NCBI RefSeq assembly: GCF_030644365.1 | Contig: NZ_CP130058.1 | Location: 1,736,001-1,800,000 of the forward strand | Length of the DNA stretch: 64,000 bases | Source: Schaalia sp. HMT-172 | GTDB lineage: Bacteria; Actinomycetota; Actinomycetes; Actinomycetales; Actinomycetaceae | Direction of reading: 5' to 3' | Shown here: one piece after another, positions 33,994 to 43,071 of the stretch | Numbering within the stretch: position 1 is the first letter of the stretch | Layout: every line of letters starts with the position of its first letter | Translations under genes and position numbers: made by a program | Notes under the pieces: model-generated | The model's database searches: none | Told to the model about the DNA's origin: nothing | What the model saw: only the letters and a program-made list of their open reading frames with translations

Positions 33994-34189
33994 GAATTGC
34001 TCGAGGAGAGCCGAGATGGGGACATTGCACCACGCAGGGCGGCGACACGCCGACGATACGCCGTCAGGGGGCTTCGCATGGCACAAACCCCCTCATCAGA
34101 ACAACCCTCTCAAAACAAACGGTCCGAAAAACCCAGACCCCTCCAGTACCACCACCTCAGAGGCCACCGAAGGCGCCGGGCACCAACGA

Positions 34190-34312
34190 ACTGGATAGGA
34201 AACGACGATGTGGATAGGTTATCGGCTTCTGGATAGGAAAATAACCTATCCAGATGTTCCGTTCCTATCCAGATGTTCCGTTCCTATCCAGAAGACAACT
34301 TCCTATCCAGAA
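34190..34312. repeat. Array of TCTGGATAGG motifs in both orientations
   Basis: Seven copies of (T)CTGGATAGG or its complement CCTATCCAGA in 123 bp: three point one way (near 34190, 34209, 34228), four the other (near 34245, 34262, 34281, 34301). The central pair 34228-34237 / 34245-34254 forms a perfect 10-bp dyad with a 7-nt AT-rich loop. Confidence 0.75.
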
Positions 34313-34373
34313 CACGCGAGGCCTAGCAGGCGGACGCAAAGATCGCACCTGCCGGGCATGGCTCCACAAAAGT

Positions 34374-34473
34374 GCACGTAATTCGGCGATGGAACATTCA
34401 ACAACACCTAGAAACGTTGCAATTCCAACGATCACAATTCAAGCTTTGAAGCAGTCTCGGGGGAATTACGTGC
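34374..34473. repeat. Inverted-repeat element copy 2
   Basis: Perfect 11-bp terminal repeats GCACGTAATTC / GAATTACGTGC, 100 bp overall. The interior contains AAACGTTGCAATTCCAACGA, shared with copy 4. Confidence 0.75.
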
Positions 34474-34743
34474 GAAATTGGTGGGCGCTGGGAAACACAT
34501 CCGAAACAGCGGCGGCCCTACAGCGCAGACTCCTCACCACACTCAGTACCACAGGCCCCACCACACGAAACTCCGCCACACGCACTCCGCCGTAGAAAAT
34601 CCACAGCGCAGGCGCCGCTGCACACACTCAGCAGCGCAGAGCGCTCGCCACACTCCGCCGCACAAACTCAGCAGCGCAGACCCGGAGGCCAGCACGCCAA
34701 TGACATGTAGCACTCGCACACGATTGCACCACTGATCGTCCTG

Positions 34744-34965
34744 GACGCAGAGACGCCGAGGGGCCGACCTGGCGGTCGGCCCCTCGGCGTATCCCATCAA
34801 CACAGTGCAAGTACTCCCAGATGACTCCTCAGTAGTGCCTCGTCGGCAGGTCCCGGGCCCGCGTGGCCCGTGCCGTATTCCCTTGTGATGACACCTACTG
34901 TAAGGAGCCAACCTTGTGGGAGCCCACAGGCAACCTGGGAATTCTCTGGGACTTTACATCCGGGC
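34744..34965. repeat. Repeat element A, copy 1 (with 17-bp terminal hairpin)
   Basis: 34744-34902 differs from 39403-39561 at a single base. It contains a perfect 17-bp hairpin (34753-34769 with 34774-34790). The part from 34903 to 34965 is instead similar to the equivalent part of copy 3 (56375-56433). It lies downstream of a wall-binding protein gene on the minus strand, where the hairpin would end a transcript. Confidence 0.8.
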
Positions 34966-35012
34966 GTTGACGCGCCACGATCATAGCCTCGAGCTCCTCC
35001 CAAGCACGGGCC

Positions 35013-35040
35013 CGCCCCCCGGACGCATGTCCGGGGGGCG
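35013..35040 (-). terminator. Terminator hairpin after the first surface-protein gene
   Basis: Perfect 12-bp stem CGCCCCCCGGAC / GTCCGGGGGGCG with a GCAT loop, 61 nt beyond the stop codon. Confidence 0.8.
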
Positions 35041-35101
35041 GATTCTAAAGGGGCGCGGCGCGGCCATCAACGCAGTGGGCACCAGGCCCACGCGTGAGCC
35101 G

Positions 35102-36487
35102 CTAGCTCAGCCACTGACCAGAGTCGGCGAATCGGTACCAGGTCCAGCCGATCCAGTGCCCGCCGGTGTACATCGCGCCGGAGTCGGCGCTCAGGTAGTA
35201 CCAGGAGCCACCCTCCTGGAGCCAGCCGGTCGCCATGGCACCACTGCCGGGGGTCAGGTAGTACCAGGAGTCGCCAACCTGTAGCCAGCCCGTCATCATC
35301 GCGCCGGAGTCGGTGCTCAGGTAGTACCAGGAGCCACCGTCCTTGACCCAACCCGTGGTCAACGCGCCACTGGGAGCCATGAAGTACCAGGCAGAACCAT
35401 CCCACACCCAACCGGTCGCCATCGCGCCACTGCCGGGCGTCAGGTAATACCACGTCAGCCCATCAAGCAGCCACCCCGTCACCATACGACCCGACGCAGG
35501 ATCCAGGTAGTACCAAGAGGCCCCATCCTTGACCCAACCACTCACCTGAGCGCCCGACGCGTCATGGTAGAACCACGAGCCACCCTCACTCGCCCAGCCG
35601 GTACGCATGTAGCCGCGAGGATCAAAGCGGTAGATCGAGTGACCGATCTGCACCGCCTGGCCAGCCGGGTAAGTGCCATCCGCGTACCGGTACCACCAGC
35701 CCACCGAATCGCTGATCCACGCACCGCCCTGAGGCGCAGGCATCGAGTCCGGCGCAGGCGTCGGATCCGGACTCGGCTCAGGCGTCGGTGCAGGCGTCGG
35801 GTCTGGTGCAGGCGTCGGGTCTGGTGCAGGCGTCGGATCCGGACTCGGCTCAGGCGCTGGTTCCGGAGAAGGCTCAGGCGCAGGCGTCGGGTCGCCCTGA
35901 ACGTGCACCTCCTGCACGGCACGGTTGGTGCCCCAGTCCCAAGCGAACACATAGGGGCCGGCCGGAACCTCGCCCTCGTTCCCCTGTTCCGCCCAGGCGC
36001 TGGCGGCCTCTGAGACGGGGATGTCGAAGTGGTAGCGGTGCGTGCCGTCGGCCTGAATCTCTCCATCGTCCTCGACGAGCTTGCGGAAATAGTAGATCGA
36101 GTCGGGGCTCTCGGAGAAGTCGATGGCGGCCACGGGCGAGGAATCTGTGACGTCGAAGGACACCGTTCGGGCATCGCCCTCGCCGCTCACCGTCATGTTG
36201 GAAATGACGGGAGCCTTCGTGTCCAGCGTGAACTCGTAGCTCATCTGGTGTGTCTGGGCGGAGGGCCCGTCCGTCGCGGCCTCGATCGTCAGCGTGTAGC
36301 GGCCGTCGGGCAGGGCGTTGCCGGACTGGTCGTAGCCGTCGAAGACGGGATCCTCACCGGAGAACTCACCCGGCTTCGTCCAGCCGGACTCGAGGTCGTA
36401 CAGGGACTTGCGCACGCGGTTGATCGTGTAGGAGCGCACAGACTGCCCCGCAGAGTTGCGGTAGGTCAGCGTCATTGAGGGGACTGA
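35102..36487 (-). pseudogene. Detached C-terminal part of subtilase: Fn3-like domain plus choline-binding-type repeats
   Basis: About 461 residues in a different frame from the upstream protease. In the intact paralogue at 50446-54348 the matching parts are continuous (LLRAVPSLTF there, LR then SVPSMTLTYRN here), so this is the 3' part of one original gene of about 1365 codons. It holds an Ig/Fn3-like domain (DGYDQSGNALPDGRYTLTIE), a Pro-rich linker of repeated Pro-Thr-Pro-Ala-Pro-Asp-type units and about ten 20-residue wall-binding repeats (for example GWLLDGLTWYYLTPGSGAMA). No ribosome binding site or signal peptide starts it, so it would need frame restoration to be made and exported. Confidence 0.8.
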
Positions 36488-39207
36488 GCGCGCAGCATAC
36501 CGGTCATCGGAAGGACCGTGTTGGGGGCTTCTGCCCACGGGGCGCGCGACATAATGAGACGCTGAGTGTTGATCGTGGTGACCAGCGTCAGGTCCTGTTG
36601 TTCCGACATCGGGTTCAGCGAACCCAGCGGGATGGACGAGTGGGCGTTGACCAGCGCGGAACGGTAGACGTGCACGGGCGTCGTCTCGTTGTCCGACCAC
36701 TTGCCGTCGAAGACGCTGGGGGCGCCCCAGGAGCCGTAGAAGCCCAGGTAGGGCACGGTCAGGCTCGGTGTCTCGTCACCGCTCGTGAAGGTGACGGCTC
36801 CGTCGATGAAGGTTCCCTGGGGGGTGTTCTGCGCGGCGAAGGCCGCGAACTCGGCCTCTGGGGTCACCGTGACGCTCACGGTCGCGGTCGATGCAGCGGG
36901 GACCGTGACCTGCTGGGTGCCCCCGGCCTCGGCGAGGCTATCCCCGGTGAAGGTCAGGGAGATACCCTGCCCCACCCAGTTCCGCGAGTGCTCGGCGAAG
37001 AGCCCTTCCTCGACCATCTCGGACAGGGCCTGGCCGCCGAGCGTGTAGGTGTGGGCGGCGTCGGAGAGGTTGGTCAGGCGCACCTGGAAGGTCCAGCCCG
37101 TCGTTCCGTCGCCGAGGTCGGCCTTGGGTCGGGAGGGATCGGCGGCGCCCACGACGCTCGGGTAGACGGTCGCGGTGGTGGCCGCGAGCGCGTCGACGGC
37201 GCCCGCGCCGACCTTTCGCGGCGAGTAGTAGGTGCCGTCCCCCGCCTCGACGTCGATAAGCGGGTGGGCGGTTCCCATGAGGAGGTTGGTGACGAGCGCG
37301 TTCTTGTCCGTCGCGCTCACGGCGGAGAAGGCGGGGTCGGCCGCGAGACGCTGGCGCACGAGGGCGCTGATGCCGGCGACCTGCGGGGAGGCCATCGACG
37401 TGCCCGACAGGCGCTGGTATTGGTTGCCGAGGTAGGCGGAGATGATGTCGCCGCCGGGGGCCGCGATTTCGGGTTTGAGCCTCAGGTCGGGGGTCACGCC
37501 CCAGGCGGAGAACTCCGAGGCCGTCGGGTTGTTAGAGGCCAGCACGATGCCGGAGTGCGTGACGCTCAGGTACACGTCCGCGCCGCCCCCGGCGGACAGG
37601 GCCTGGCGGATCGCCTCGCCGTCCTTCTTGGTGATGGTGACCGTCGGCATCGTGGTGGTGGCGCCCAGGATCGACTGGTAGGGCGAGTCGGACTCGTCGG
37701 TGTCGGCGATCATGAGGGCCGCGGGCGTTGACGGGAATCCCGTCAGGTACGAGGCCTTGAGCTCGTCGGTCATCGCCGTGCCGGTCCGGGTGTCGGTGCC
37801 TCCCTTGTCTTCGAGGACGATCGCGTCGGCGAGACTCAGCCGGTTGGTGCCCGCGTACTTGTCGAGCTCGTCGCCCCCGCCGGCGCCCGCGTAGACGACG
37901 CGGTAGCTCTTCTCAGGAATGTCACGCAGGCCTGGCACGGCCTGGCCCTGACCGTCCAGGGCGGTGCGGTAGGCGATTGTCCGGTCGCCCAGGCTCACGT
38001 AGGACAGTGCTTCCTGGTTGTCGACCGAGGCGACGGCCAGGGTGGACTGGTAGGAGGCGGGCTCGCCGAGCGTGCCCGTGTCGGGATCGGTCGCGAAAGG
38101 CTTGTTCTGGCCGCTGTTGTTGCCGTACGCGTTGGAGAAGGCGTTACCGGCCGCGGCGTTGACGGTGATGCCTGCGTCGGTGAGCTTTTCGTACACTCCG
38201 GCGAAGATGCTACCGGCGTCGCTGCTCATGCCCGCGTCGTCTCCGAGTGAAATATTGATGACGTCGGGTTTGATGACGAGGGCGTCGTCGAGGGCCGCCA
38301 GCAGCGCGCTGTCGTCCATGACGCCGTCCGCGTCGTGGACGACCTTGGCGACGATAATCTGCGCGTTGGGGGCGGTTCCTCGGACCTCTCCTCCGTTGGC
38401 GGCCGCGATCGCGGCGACGTGCGTGCCGTGCGACATGTCTTTGGTGGAGGTCGGCACGACGTTCGCGTCGTTGTCGGCGTAGTCGTAGGCGAAGGGGATC
38501 TTGCTGTTGATGTACGTACCGGCACCGCCGTGCGGGAGTATGCCCGAGAGGGCCTGGGCATCGGCCTGGCTCATGCGCACGTCGACACCGTCCATCGAGC
38601 CGGAGAAGGCGTCGTGGTCCGTCTGCAGGCCCGAGTCGATGATCTCAATGACCTGGCCGTCGCCCTTCTGGGTGGCCTGGTTCGCGTGTGTCATCGCCAG
38701 GGACGAGGCATTGGCAAGGACGGGTGCGCCGCTTCCCTCGGCGGCGCTGCCCATCGGCTTGTGGGTGCCCTCGATGAACGCCGCCTTGACGCCCTCGACC
38801 TGTTGAATCGTGGAGAGGGCCGATGCGGGGGCCTCGATGGCGAAGCCGTCGATCGCGTGGGTATAGTCGCGCACGGTGGTGACCTTCGCGCCGGGGACGA
38901 CCCCCTCAACGGCGGCGGCGATGCGCGCCCTCATCTCGTCGTGTGTGTTCTGCGTGGACAGGCCGAAGGCGCGCCTAGACCTGGGGATTGCGACGGTGCC
39001 GTCCTCGAGCTGAACGATGATCGTTGTCGGGGTGTCGCTGGACGAGGCCGGGGCGGGGCGCGCGGGGGTGGCCGGGGCCGGCTGGGTGGCGCTGGGTGCT
39101 GGCCCCACTCCCCCGCCGGTCGCGAGTGCGGCCGGGGCGGCAAGGGTGGTCGCGGCGAGGGAGAGCGCGAGGGAGAGCGCGAGCGCCGACGGTGGTCGAT
39201 GGGTCAT
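36472..39207 (-). CDS. Subtilase (S8), C5a-peptidase/lactocepin-like, truncated by frameshift
   Basis: 911 residues as read. Signal peptide about 1-30 (ending in an Ala-rich AAPAALA site), inhibitor-I9-like propeptide about 60-155, then an S8 domain with intact triad: Asp191 (IEIIDSGLQTDHDAF), His260 (SHGTHVAAI), Ser604 (LSGTSMASPQVAGI), and oxyanion Asn355 (AAAGN). A PA-like insert (about 430-570) and a following Fn3-like domain (about 675-850) are as in streptococcal C5a peptidase and lactocepins. The frame ends at a stop 36472 just after GCGCGC (36488-36493); losing 2 nt there joins it to the downstream wall-binding part. As it stands the enzyme would be secreted without its wall anchor. 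The ATG is weakly led (AAGTGAG). Confidence 0.85.
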   Translation of the reverse strand: MTHRPPSALALSLALSLAATTLAAPAALATGGGVGPAPSATQPAPATPARPAPASSSDTPTTIIVQLEDGTVAIPRSRRAFGLSTQNTHDEMRARIAAAVEGVVPGAKVTTVRDYTHAIDGFAIEAPASALSTIQQVEGVKAAFIEGTHKPMGSAAEGSGAPVLANASSLAMTHANQATQKGDGQVIEIIDSGLQTDHDAFSGSMDGVDVRMSQADAQALSGILPHGGAGTYINSKIPFAYDYADNDANVVPTSTKDMSHGTHVAAIAAANGGEVRGTAPNAQIIVAKVVHDADGVMDDSALLAALDDALVIKPDVINISLGDDAGMSSDAGSIFAGVYEKLTDAGITVNAAAGNAFSNAYGNNSGQNKPFATDPDTGTLGEPASYQSTLAVASVDNQEALSYVSLGDRTIAYRTALDGQGQAVPGLRDIPEKSYRVVYAGAGGGDELDKYAGTNRLSLADAIVLEDKGGTDTRTGTAMTDELKASYLTGFPSTPAALMIADTDESDSPYQSILGATTTMPTVTITKKDGEAIRQALSAGGGADVYLSVTHSGIVLASNNPTASEFSAWGVTPDLRLKPEIAAPGGDIISAYLGNQYQRLSGTSMASPQVAGISALVRQRLAADPAFSAVSATDKNALVTNLLMGTAHPLIDVEAGDGTYYSPRKVGAGAVDALAATTATVYPSVVGAADPSRPKADLGDGTTGWTFQVRLTNLSDAAHTYTLGGQALSEMVEEGLFAEHSRNWVGQGISLTFTGDSLAEAGGTQQVTVPAASTATVSVTVTPEAEFAAFAAQNTPQGTFIDGAVTFTSGDETPSLTVPYLGFYGSWGAPSVFDGKWSDNETTPVHVYRSALVNAHSSIPLGSLNPMSEQQDLTLVTTINTQRLIMSRAPWAEAPNTVLPMTGMLRAQSPQ

Positions 39208-39402
39208 CTGGGTCTCACTTCATTGACGACTGTGGGATACAGGCCAGGCGCTGGAGGCGCCACCACAATTATGAGTACCTTCTCCCACTTGTGCAGTATG
39301 CCTGTCGAAAAACCAACGGTTGACGGGCCGCCGCCCGATTCACGCCTGACGCTGATGCCGGAGCTTGGCGCTCGGAGTCGACGGAGTCGACCGGGGCGCC
39401 CC

Positions 39403-39561
39403 GACGCAGAGACGCCGAGGGGCCGACCTGGCGGTCGGCCCCTCGGCGTATCCCATCAACACAGTGCAAGTACTCCCAGATGACTCCTCAGTAGTGTCTC
39501 GTCGGCAGGTCCCGGGCCCGCGTGGCCCGTGCCGTATTCCCTTGTGATGACACCTACTGTA
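39403..39561. repeat. Repeat element A, copy 2
   Basis: 159 bp, same orientation as 34744-34902, with one difference (a T where copy 1 has C, in GTAGTGTCTCG). It includes the same 17-bp hairpin. Copies 1 and 2 are direct repeats that bracket the frameshifted subtilase gene. Confidence 0.88.
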
Positions 39562-39627
39562 GGGGGCGTTCCTTGGGGGTTCACTGAAAGGACCTGTGAA
39601 AACGCTGGGATTTCGCGGCCCGGGTGG

Positions 39628-42600
39628 CTAGCGGATCCACTGGCCGTTGTCGGCGAATGTGTACCAGCGCCAGCCGATCCACACGCGACCGGTGACCATG
39701 GCCCCGCTGCCGGGCTTCAGGTAGTACCAGGAATCGCCGTCCTTGAGCCAGCCGGTGACCATGGCGCCGGAGGCGGGGTTCAGGTAGTACCAGGAATCGC
39801 CGTCTTTGAGCCAGCCGGTTGCCATGGCTCCCGTGCCCGGGGTCAGGTAGTACCAGGAGACTCCGTCGAGCACCCAGCCGCTGGCCTGCGCGCCGGAGGG
39901 GGCGTGGTAGTACCAGGTGCCGTCTTCGCGCACCCAGCCGGTGCGCATGTAGCCGGCGGCGTCGAAGCGGTAGACCTGGCCGTCGATCACGAGGGTCTCG
40001 CTGGCCGGGTAGGTGCCGTCCGCGTAGCGGTACCACCAGCCGCGAGCGCCCCACTGCCACGTTCCGGCTGTGGGCTGGGGCGCGGGAGCGGCGGTGACGC
40101 TCAGGCTCGTCGAGCGCACGACGCGCGTGATGTCGCGGGTCTCGACGCGCAGGTGTGCGCCGGAGGCGTTGGGGGTCCACGAGACGCTCAGGCTCGAGGC
40201 TTCCCCTTCCTGCTCCATCGCGCTCCAGTCTTGGATGAGGGTCTCGGTGCCGTCCGCGTCGACCTGGGTGACGCGCAGTTCGCGCCCGTCGGGCACGGCA
40301 CCGCTCACGGTGGCGGTCAGGGTGAGGGCTGTGCCCGGGGTACCGGTCCACGCGTAGCCCTCATCGGCCTGGTCAATGCCGGAGCCCGACAGCGTGATCG
40401 TGGCGGGCACGTAGGCGTGCAGGTGCGACTGGTCGATGCCCTCCTTCTCCAGTTCGGCCTTTGCGACGTTCCAGGCGGACGATCCCTCGGCGGCGGCGAC
40501 GTAGACCTGGGTGTCGGACTTGAAGCCCTTGGCGGAGAAGGGGTCGAGCTCGAACTGGGTGAGGGTCGAGGGCAGGACCACGACCTTCGGCCCCTTGGAG
40601 CGAATGGCGACGGTCGTCATGCCTTCGCCGAAGAAGGCGCTCTCGGGGCGCCCGTTCGAAGCCTCCCCGTCGGTGTAGTATTCGCCGTCGACGCCGCCGC
40701 GCACGATGAGGTGGGGGGCCATGCGGTACTCGCGTGCGGTCATCGAGATTTCGCGCATCTGGCTGCCGAATTCGACGGTGTCAAGACCGGTGTTGACCAC
40801 GCCCCTGGCGGTGTTCACTGACTCGGGGATGGCCATGTCGGTCAGGCTTGTGCAGCCGTAGAACGCACCGTAGTCGATGGTCGTGAGCCCTTCGGGCAGG
40901 ACGACGCGGGTGAGGGAGGAGGCGCCGTCGAAGGCCCACGTGCCGATCCAGGTCGTGCCGGCGGCAACCTCGAACTCGCTCCCGGGCTTGGCGGGCGGGT
41001 AACGCACCAGTCGGGGGCCGGCCGGGGCGTGCTCGTAGAGGACTCCGTCCGTCACGTAGTACGAGGCGTTGGCGGGGCTGACGCTCAGGACCGCGAGGGA
41101 GGGGGTCCCTCCCAGGGCCGTGGCTCCGATGGAGGTAACGCCCGCGCCCAGGTGCAGCGAGGTGAGCGACTTGTTGTTGGCGAAGGCGTTGTCCGCGATG
41201 GTCGTGACCGTGTCGGGCAGGATGGCGGAGGTCAGGCTCGTCCAGTCGAAGGCGTCCTCACCGATCGTCGTGAGTGCGGCGAGGTCGGGGCGGAAGTTCA
41301 CGTCGGCCAGCGAGCTCGAGCCGATGAACGCGCCGTCGGGCAGGGCGGTGATGCCGCCCAGGTCGACGCTGGTCAGGTTGGTGGTGTAGGCGAAGGCCCA
41401 GGTGCCCGCGCTGCGAAGCCCGTCAGGCAGTGTGAGCTGGGTGAGGTCGGAGTGCGCGAATGCCTGCGCGCCGATCGTGCGCAGCGTGGAGGGCATCGTG
41501 ACGGTGGAGACCTGCGCGTTCTCGAACGCGTTGTCGTCGATGGCGCTGGTTCCCTCCGGGATCCGGTAGTTTCCTGCGGCGTTCTTCGCGGAGGGGTAGG
41601 CGATGAGGTGTGAGTGGTCCTTCGTGTACAGGACGCCCTCGTCGCTGGTGTAGTTCGCGTTGGCGGGGTCCACCTCGATGTTCGTCAGCTTCGGCGTGTA
41701 GCGGAAGTCTCCCACGAGTTGGTCGGGGCCGAGGTTGGGTCCCAGGCGCACGGTCGTCAGGTTCCCCATGTTTTCGAAGGATTGAAGGACGGTCTCGACG
41801 GATCGGGGAAGAGTCAGCGTCTCGATGGCGGTCATCGAGAAGGCCTCGCCGTAGATGGCGGTGAGCTGAGAGGGGTGTTCGTCGTCGTCCTGGAAGGTGA
41901 TCTCCTTCAGGCCCGTTCCGTAGAAGGCGCGGTCGTCGATGGTGCGCACGGAGGCGGGCACCCAGACCGAGTCGAGGGCGATTGAGGAGAAGCTGGAGCC
42001 GATGCCCGTGACGCCTTCGGGGATCCGGATGTTCGGGTCTGTGCCCCTGTACTCCACGAGGACGCCGTCGTCGTTCGTGACGAAGTCGCCTCGCGGGTCG
42101 GGTTGGACGCTCACGGGGACGGTGACCGTCTTGGCCTGCCGCGCCGCGTTGGTGACGGTCGCGGTGAGGGTGCCGGTTCCGGCCTGCTGCGAGGCCCAGA
42201 ACTCTGCGGCGGATGCATCGTCACGGACATTGATGCTCCCCAGCGAGGAGGGAGTCACGTTCCACGTGACGGTACTGCCCTGGAGCGAGGGTGAGAGGAG
42301 GGCGTTGAGGAAGACGCTGTGGTTGACGACGGGGGAGACATCGGAGGTGGACAGCTCGATGCCGGCCTCCTCGGAAACCTCGCGGACCTGGACCGTTGAG
42401 GTGGAGGTGAGTGATGCGTCGTTCTTGTCGGTGACGGTGATCGTCGCCTCGCCGAGGCCCACCGCGCTGACGCGCCCCTTCTGGTCCACGGTGAGGACCG
42501 AGTCGTTCGAGGATGCCCATTCCACGTCGCCGGGGTAGACGGGCCCAGAGTCGTATGCGGCGTCGAAGGTGAGGGACTGACCGAGGGAGAGTGCGGTCGA

Positions 42601-42789
42601 GGTCGGCGAGATGTCGAGCCTCGTCGTCGGGACATCGATGGTGGGGGCAAGCACCGTCGAGGGCTGGAGGGCCCCGGTCGTGGCCGCCGCGCCCGAGCCT
42701 GCCGCGGTGGCGGCTGGGATGCAGACCGTGGTTAGGGCCAGGACGCCGGCCGCTATCAGCGTCAGCGCCGGGAATCGTCGATGGGACAT
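39628..42789 (-). CDS. BspA-like leucine-rich-repeat surface protein with Ig-like domains and choline-binding-type repeats
   Basis: 1053 residues. Signal peptide about 1-31, two bacterial Ig-like domains (about 55-140, with VEWASSNDSVLTVDQKG, and 145-230), a long LRR_5 (Treponema/BspA-type) region (about 245-800, units such as LTLPRSVETVLQSFENM), one more Ig-like domain, then about seven wall-binding repeats to the end (GWLKDGDSWYYLNPASGAMV). Such proteins typically bind host or bacterial surfaces. The start has GTGAGG 5 nt before the ATG. A block related to the promoter-like blocks of two other genes lies 105 nt upstream. No LPXTG motif; attachment would be by the repeats. Confidence 0.88.
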   Translation of the reverse strand: MSHRRFPALTLIAAGVLALTTVCIPAATAAGSGAAATTGALQPSTVLAPTIDVPTTRLDISPTSTALSLGQSLTFDAAYDSGPVYPGDVEWASSNDSVLTVDQKGRVSAVGLGEATITVTDKNDASLTSTSTVQVREVSEEAGIELSTSDVSPVVNHSVFLNALLSPSLQGSTVTWNVTPSSLGSINVRDDASAAEFWASQQAGTGTLTATVTNAARQAKTVTVPVSVQPDPRGDFVTNDDGVLVEYRGTDPNIRIPEGVTGIGSSFSSIALDSVWVPASVRTIDDRAFYGTGLKEITFQDDDEHPSQLTAIYGEAFSMTAIETLTLPRSVETVLQSFENMGNLTTVRLGPNLGPDQLVGDFRYTPKLTNIEVDPANANYTSDEGVLYTKDHSHLIAYPSAKNAAGNYRIPEGTSAIDDNAFENAQVSTVTMPSTLRTIGAQAFAHSDLTQLTLPDGLRSAGTWAFAYTTNLTSVDLGGITALPDGAFIGSSSLADVNFRPDLAALTTIGEDAFDWTSLTSAILPDTVTTIADNAFANNKSLTSLHLGAGVTSIGATALGGTPSLAVLSVSPANASYYVTDGVLYEHAPAGPRLVRYPPAKPGSEFEVAAGTTWIGTWAFDGASSLTRVVLPEGLTTIDYGAFYGCTSLTDMAIPESVNTARGVVNTGLDTVEFGSQMREISMTAREYRMAPHLIVRGGVDGEYYTDGEASNGRPESAFFGEGMTTVAIRSKGPKVVVLPSTLTQFELDPFSAKGFKSDTQVYVAAAEGSSAWNVAKAELEKEGIDQSHLHAYVPATITLSGSGIDQADEGYAWTGTPGTALTLTATVSGAVPDGRELRVTQVDADGTETLIQDWSAMEQEGEASSLSVSWTPNASGAHLRVETRDITRVVRSTSLSVTAAPAPQPTAGTWQWGARGWWYRYADGTYPASETLVIDGQVYRFDAAGYMRTGWVREDGTWYYHAPSGAQASGWVLDGVSWYYLTPGTGAMATGWLKDGDSWYYLNPASGAMVTGWLKDGDSWYYLKPGSGAMVTGRVWIGWRWYTFADNGQWIR

Positions 42790-42893
42790 CTGTGCCTCAC
42801 TTGATCGAAAACTAGTGGTGGGGAACGCTCACGCCTCAGTGGCCTTCCTCTCTCAAGACTAGTCCTCTTCCTCTGGCGCTCGATAGCTTTCCC

Positions 42894-42918
42894 GGCAATT
42901 TTCTCGGCATATGTCCAA
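42894..42918 (-). promoter_or_regulatory. Conserved upstream block of the LRR protein gene (diverged copy)
   Basis: On the minus strand TTGGACATATGCCGAGAAAA, starting 129 nt and ending 105 nt before the start codon. It is related to the blocks at 50193-50215 and 54451-54473, which have TTGACAGAT followed by GAGAAAAATAC at nearly the same distance. Confidence 0.45.
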
Positions 42919-43018
42919 CCTGTGACGAGCCCGAAATACGAACATTTCGCCCGGCCGATCAGAATATGAGTGACTGATTGGAAGGGTCGTCGGCACACCC
43001 TCCTGGGCGGGTGTATGC

Positions 43019-43052
43019 GGTGCGGGGGTGCCCTCTCGGTCACCCCCGCACC
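43019..43052 (-). terminator. Terminator hairpin after the second LRR protein gene
   Basis: Perfect 12-bp stem GGTGCGGGGGTG / CACCCCCGCACC with a 10-nt loop, 20 nt beyond the stop at 43072. Confidence 0.8.
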
Positions 43053-43071
43053 CATTCACGCCGTTGCAACG

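Larger units (their letters stand above)
33751..35012. other. Gene-free, repeat-rich intergenic stretch
   Basis: About 1.26 kb without a convincing gene: short frames only, no good ribosome binding sites with matching codon use, and composition more AT-rich than neighbouring genes. It contains two inverted-repeat elements, a TCTGGATAGG array, short direct repeats (ACTCAGCAGCGCAGA at 34627-34641 and 34667-34681) and repeat element A1. These are listed separately. Confidence 0.6.

Noticed and set aside
34190-34312. CRISPR array
   Set aside because: Repeats are only 10-12 bp, occur in both orientations with short spacers, and no cas genes are present.
30885-35012. tRNA or rRNA genes in the AT-richer gaps
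   Set aside because: No cloverleaf with a GTTCGAAT-like T-arm or CCA-type end was seen on either strand.
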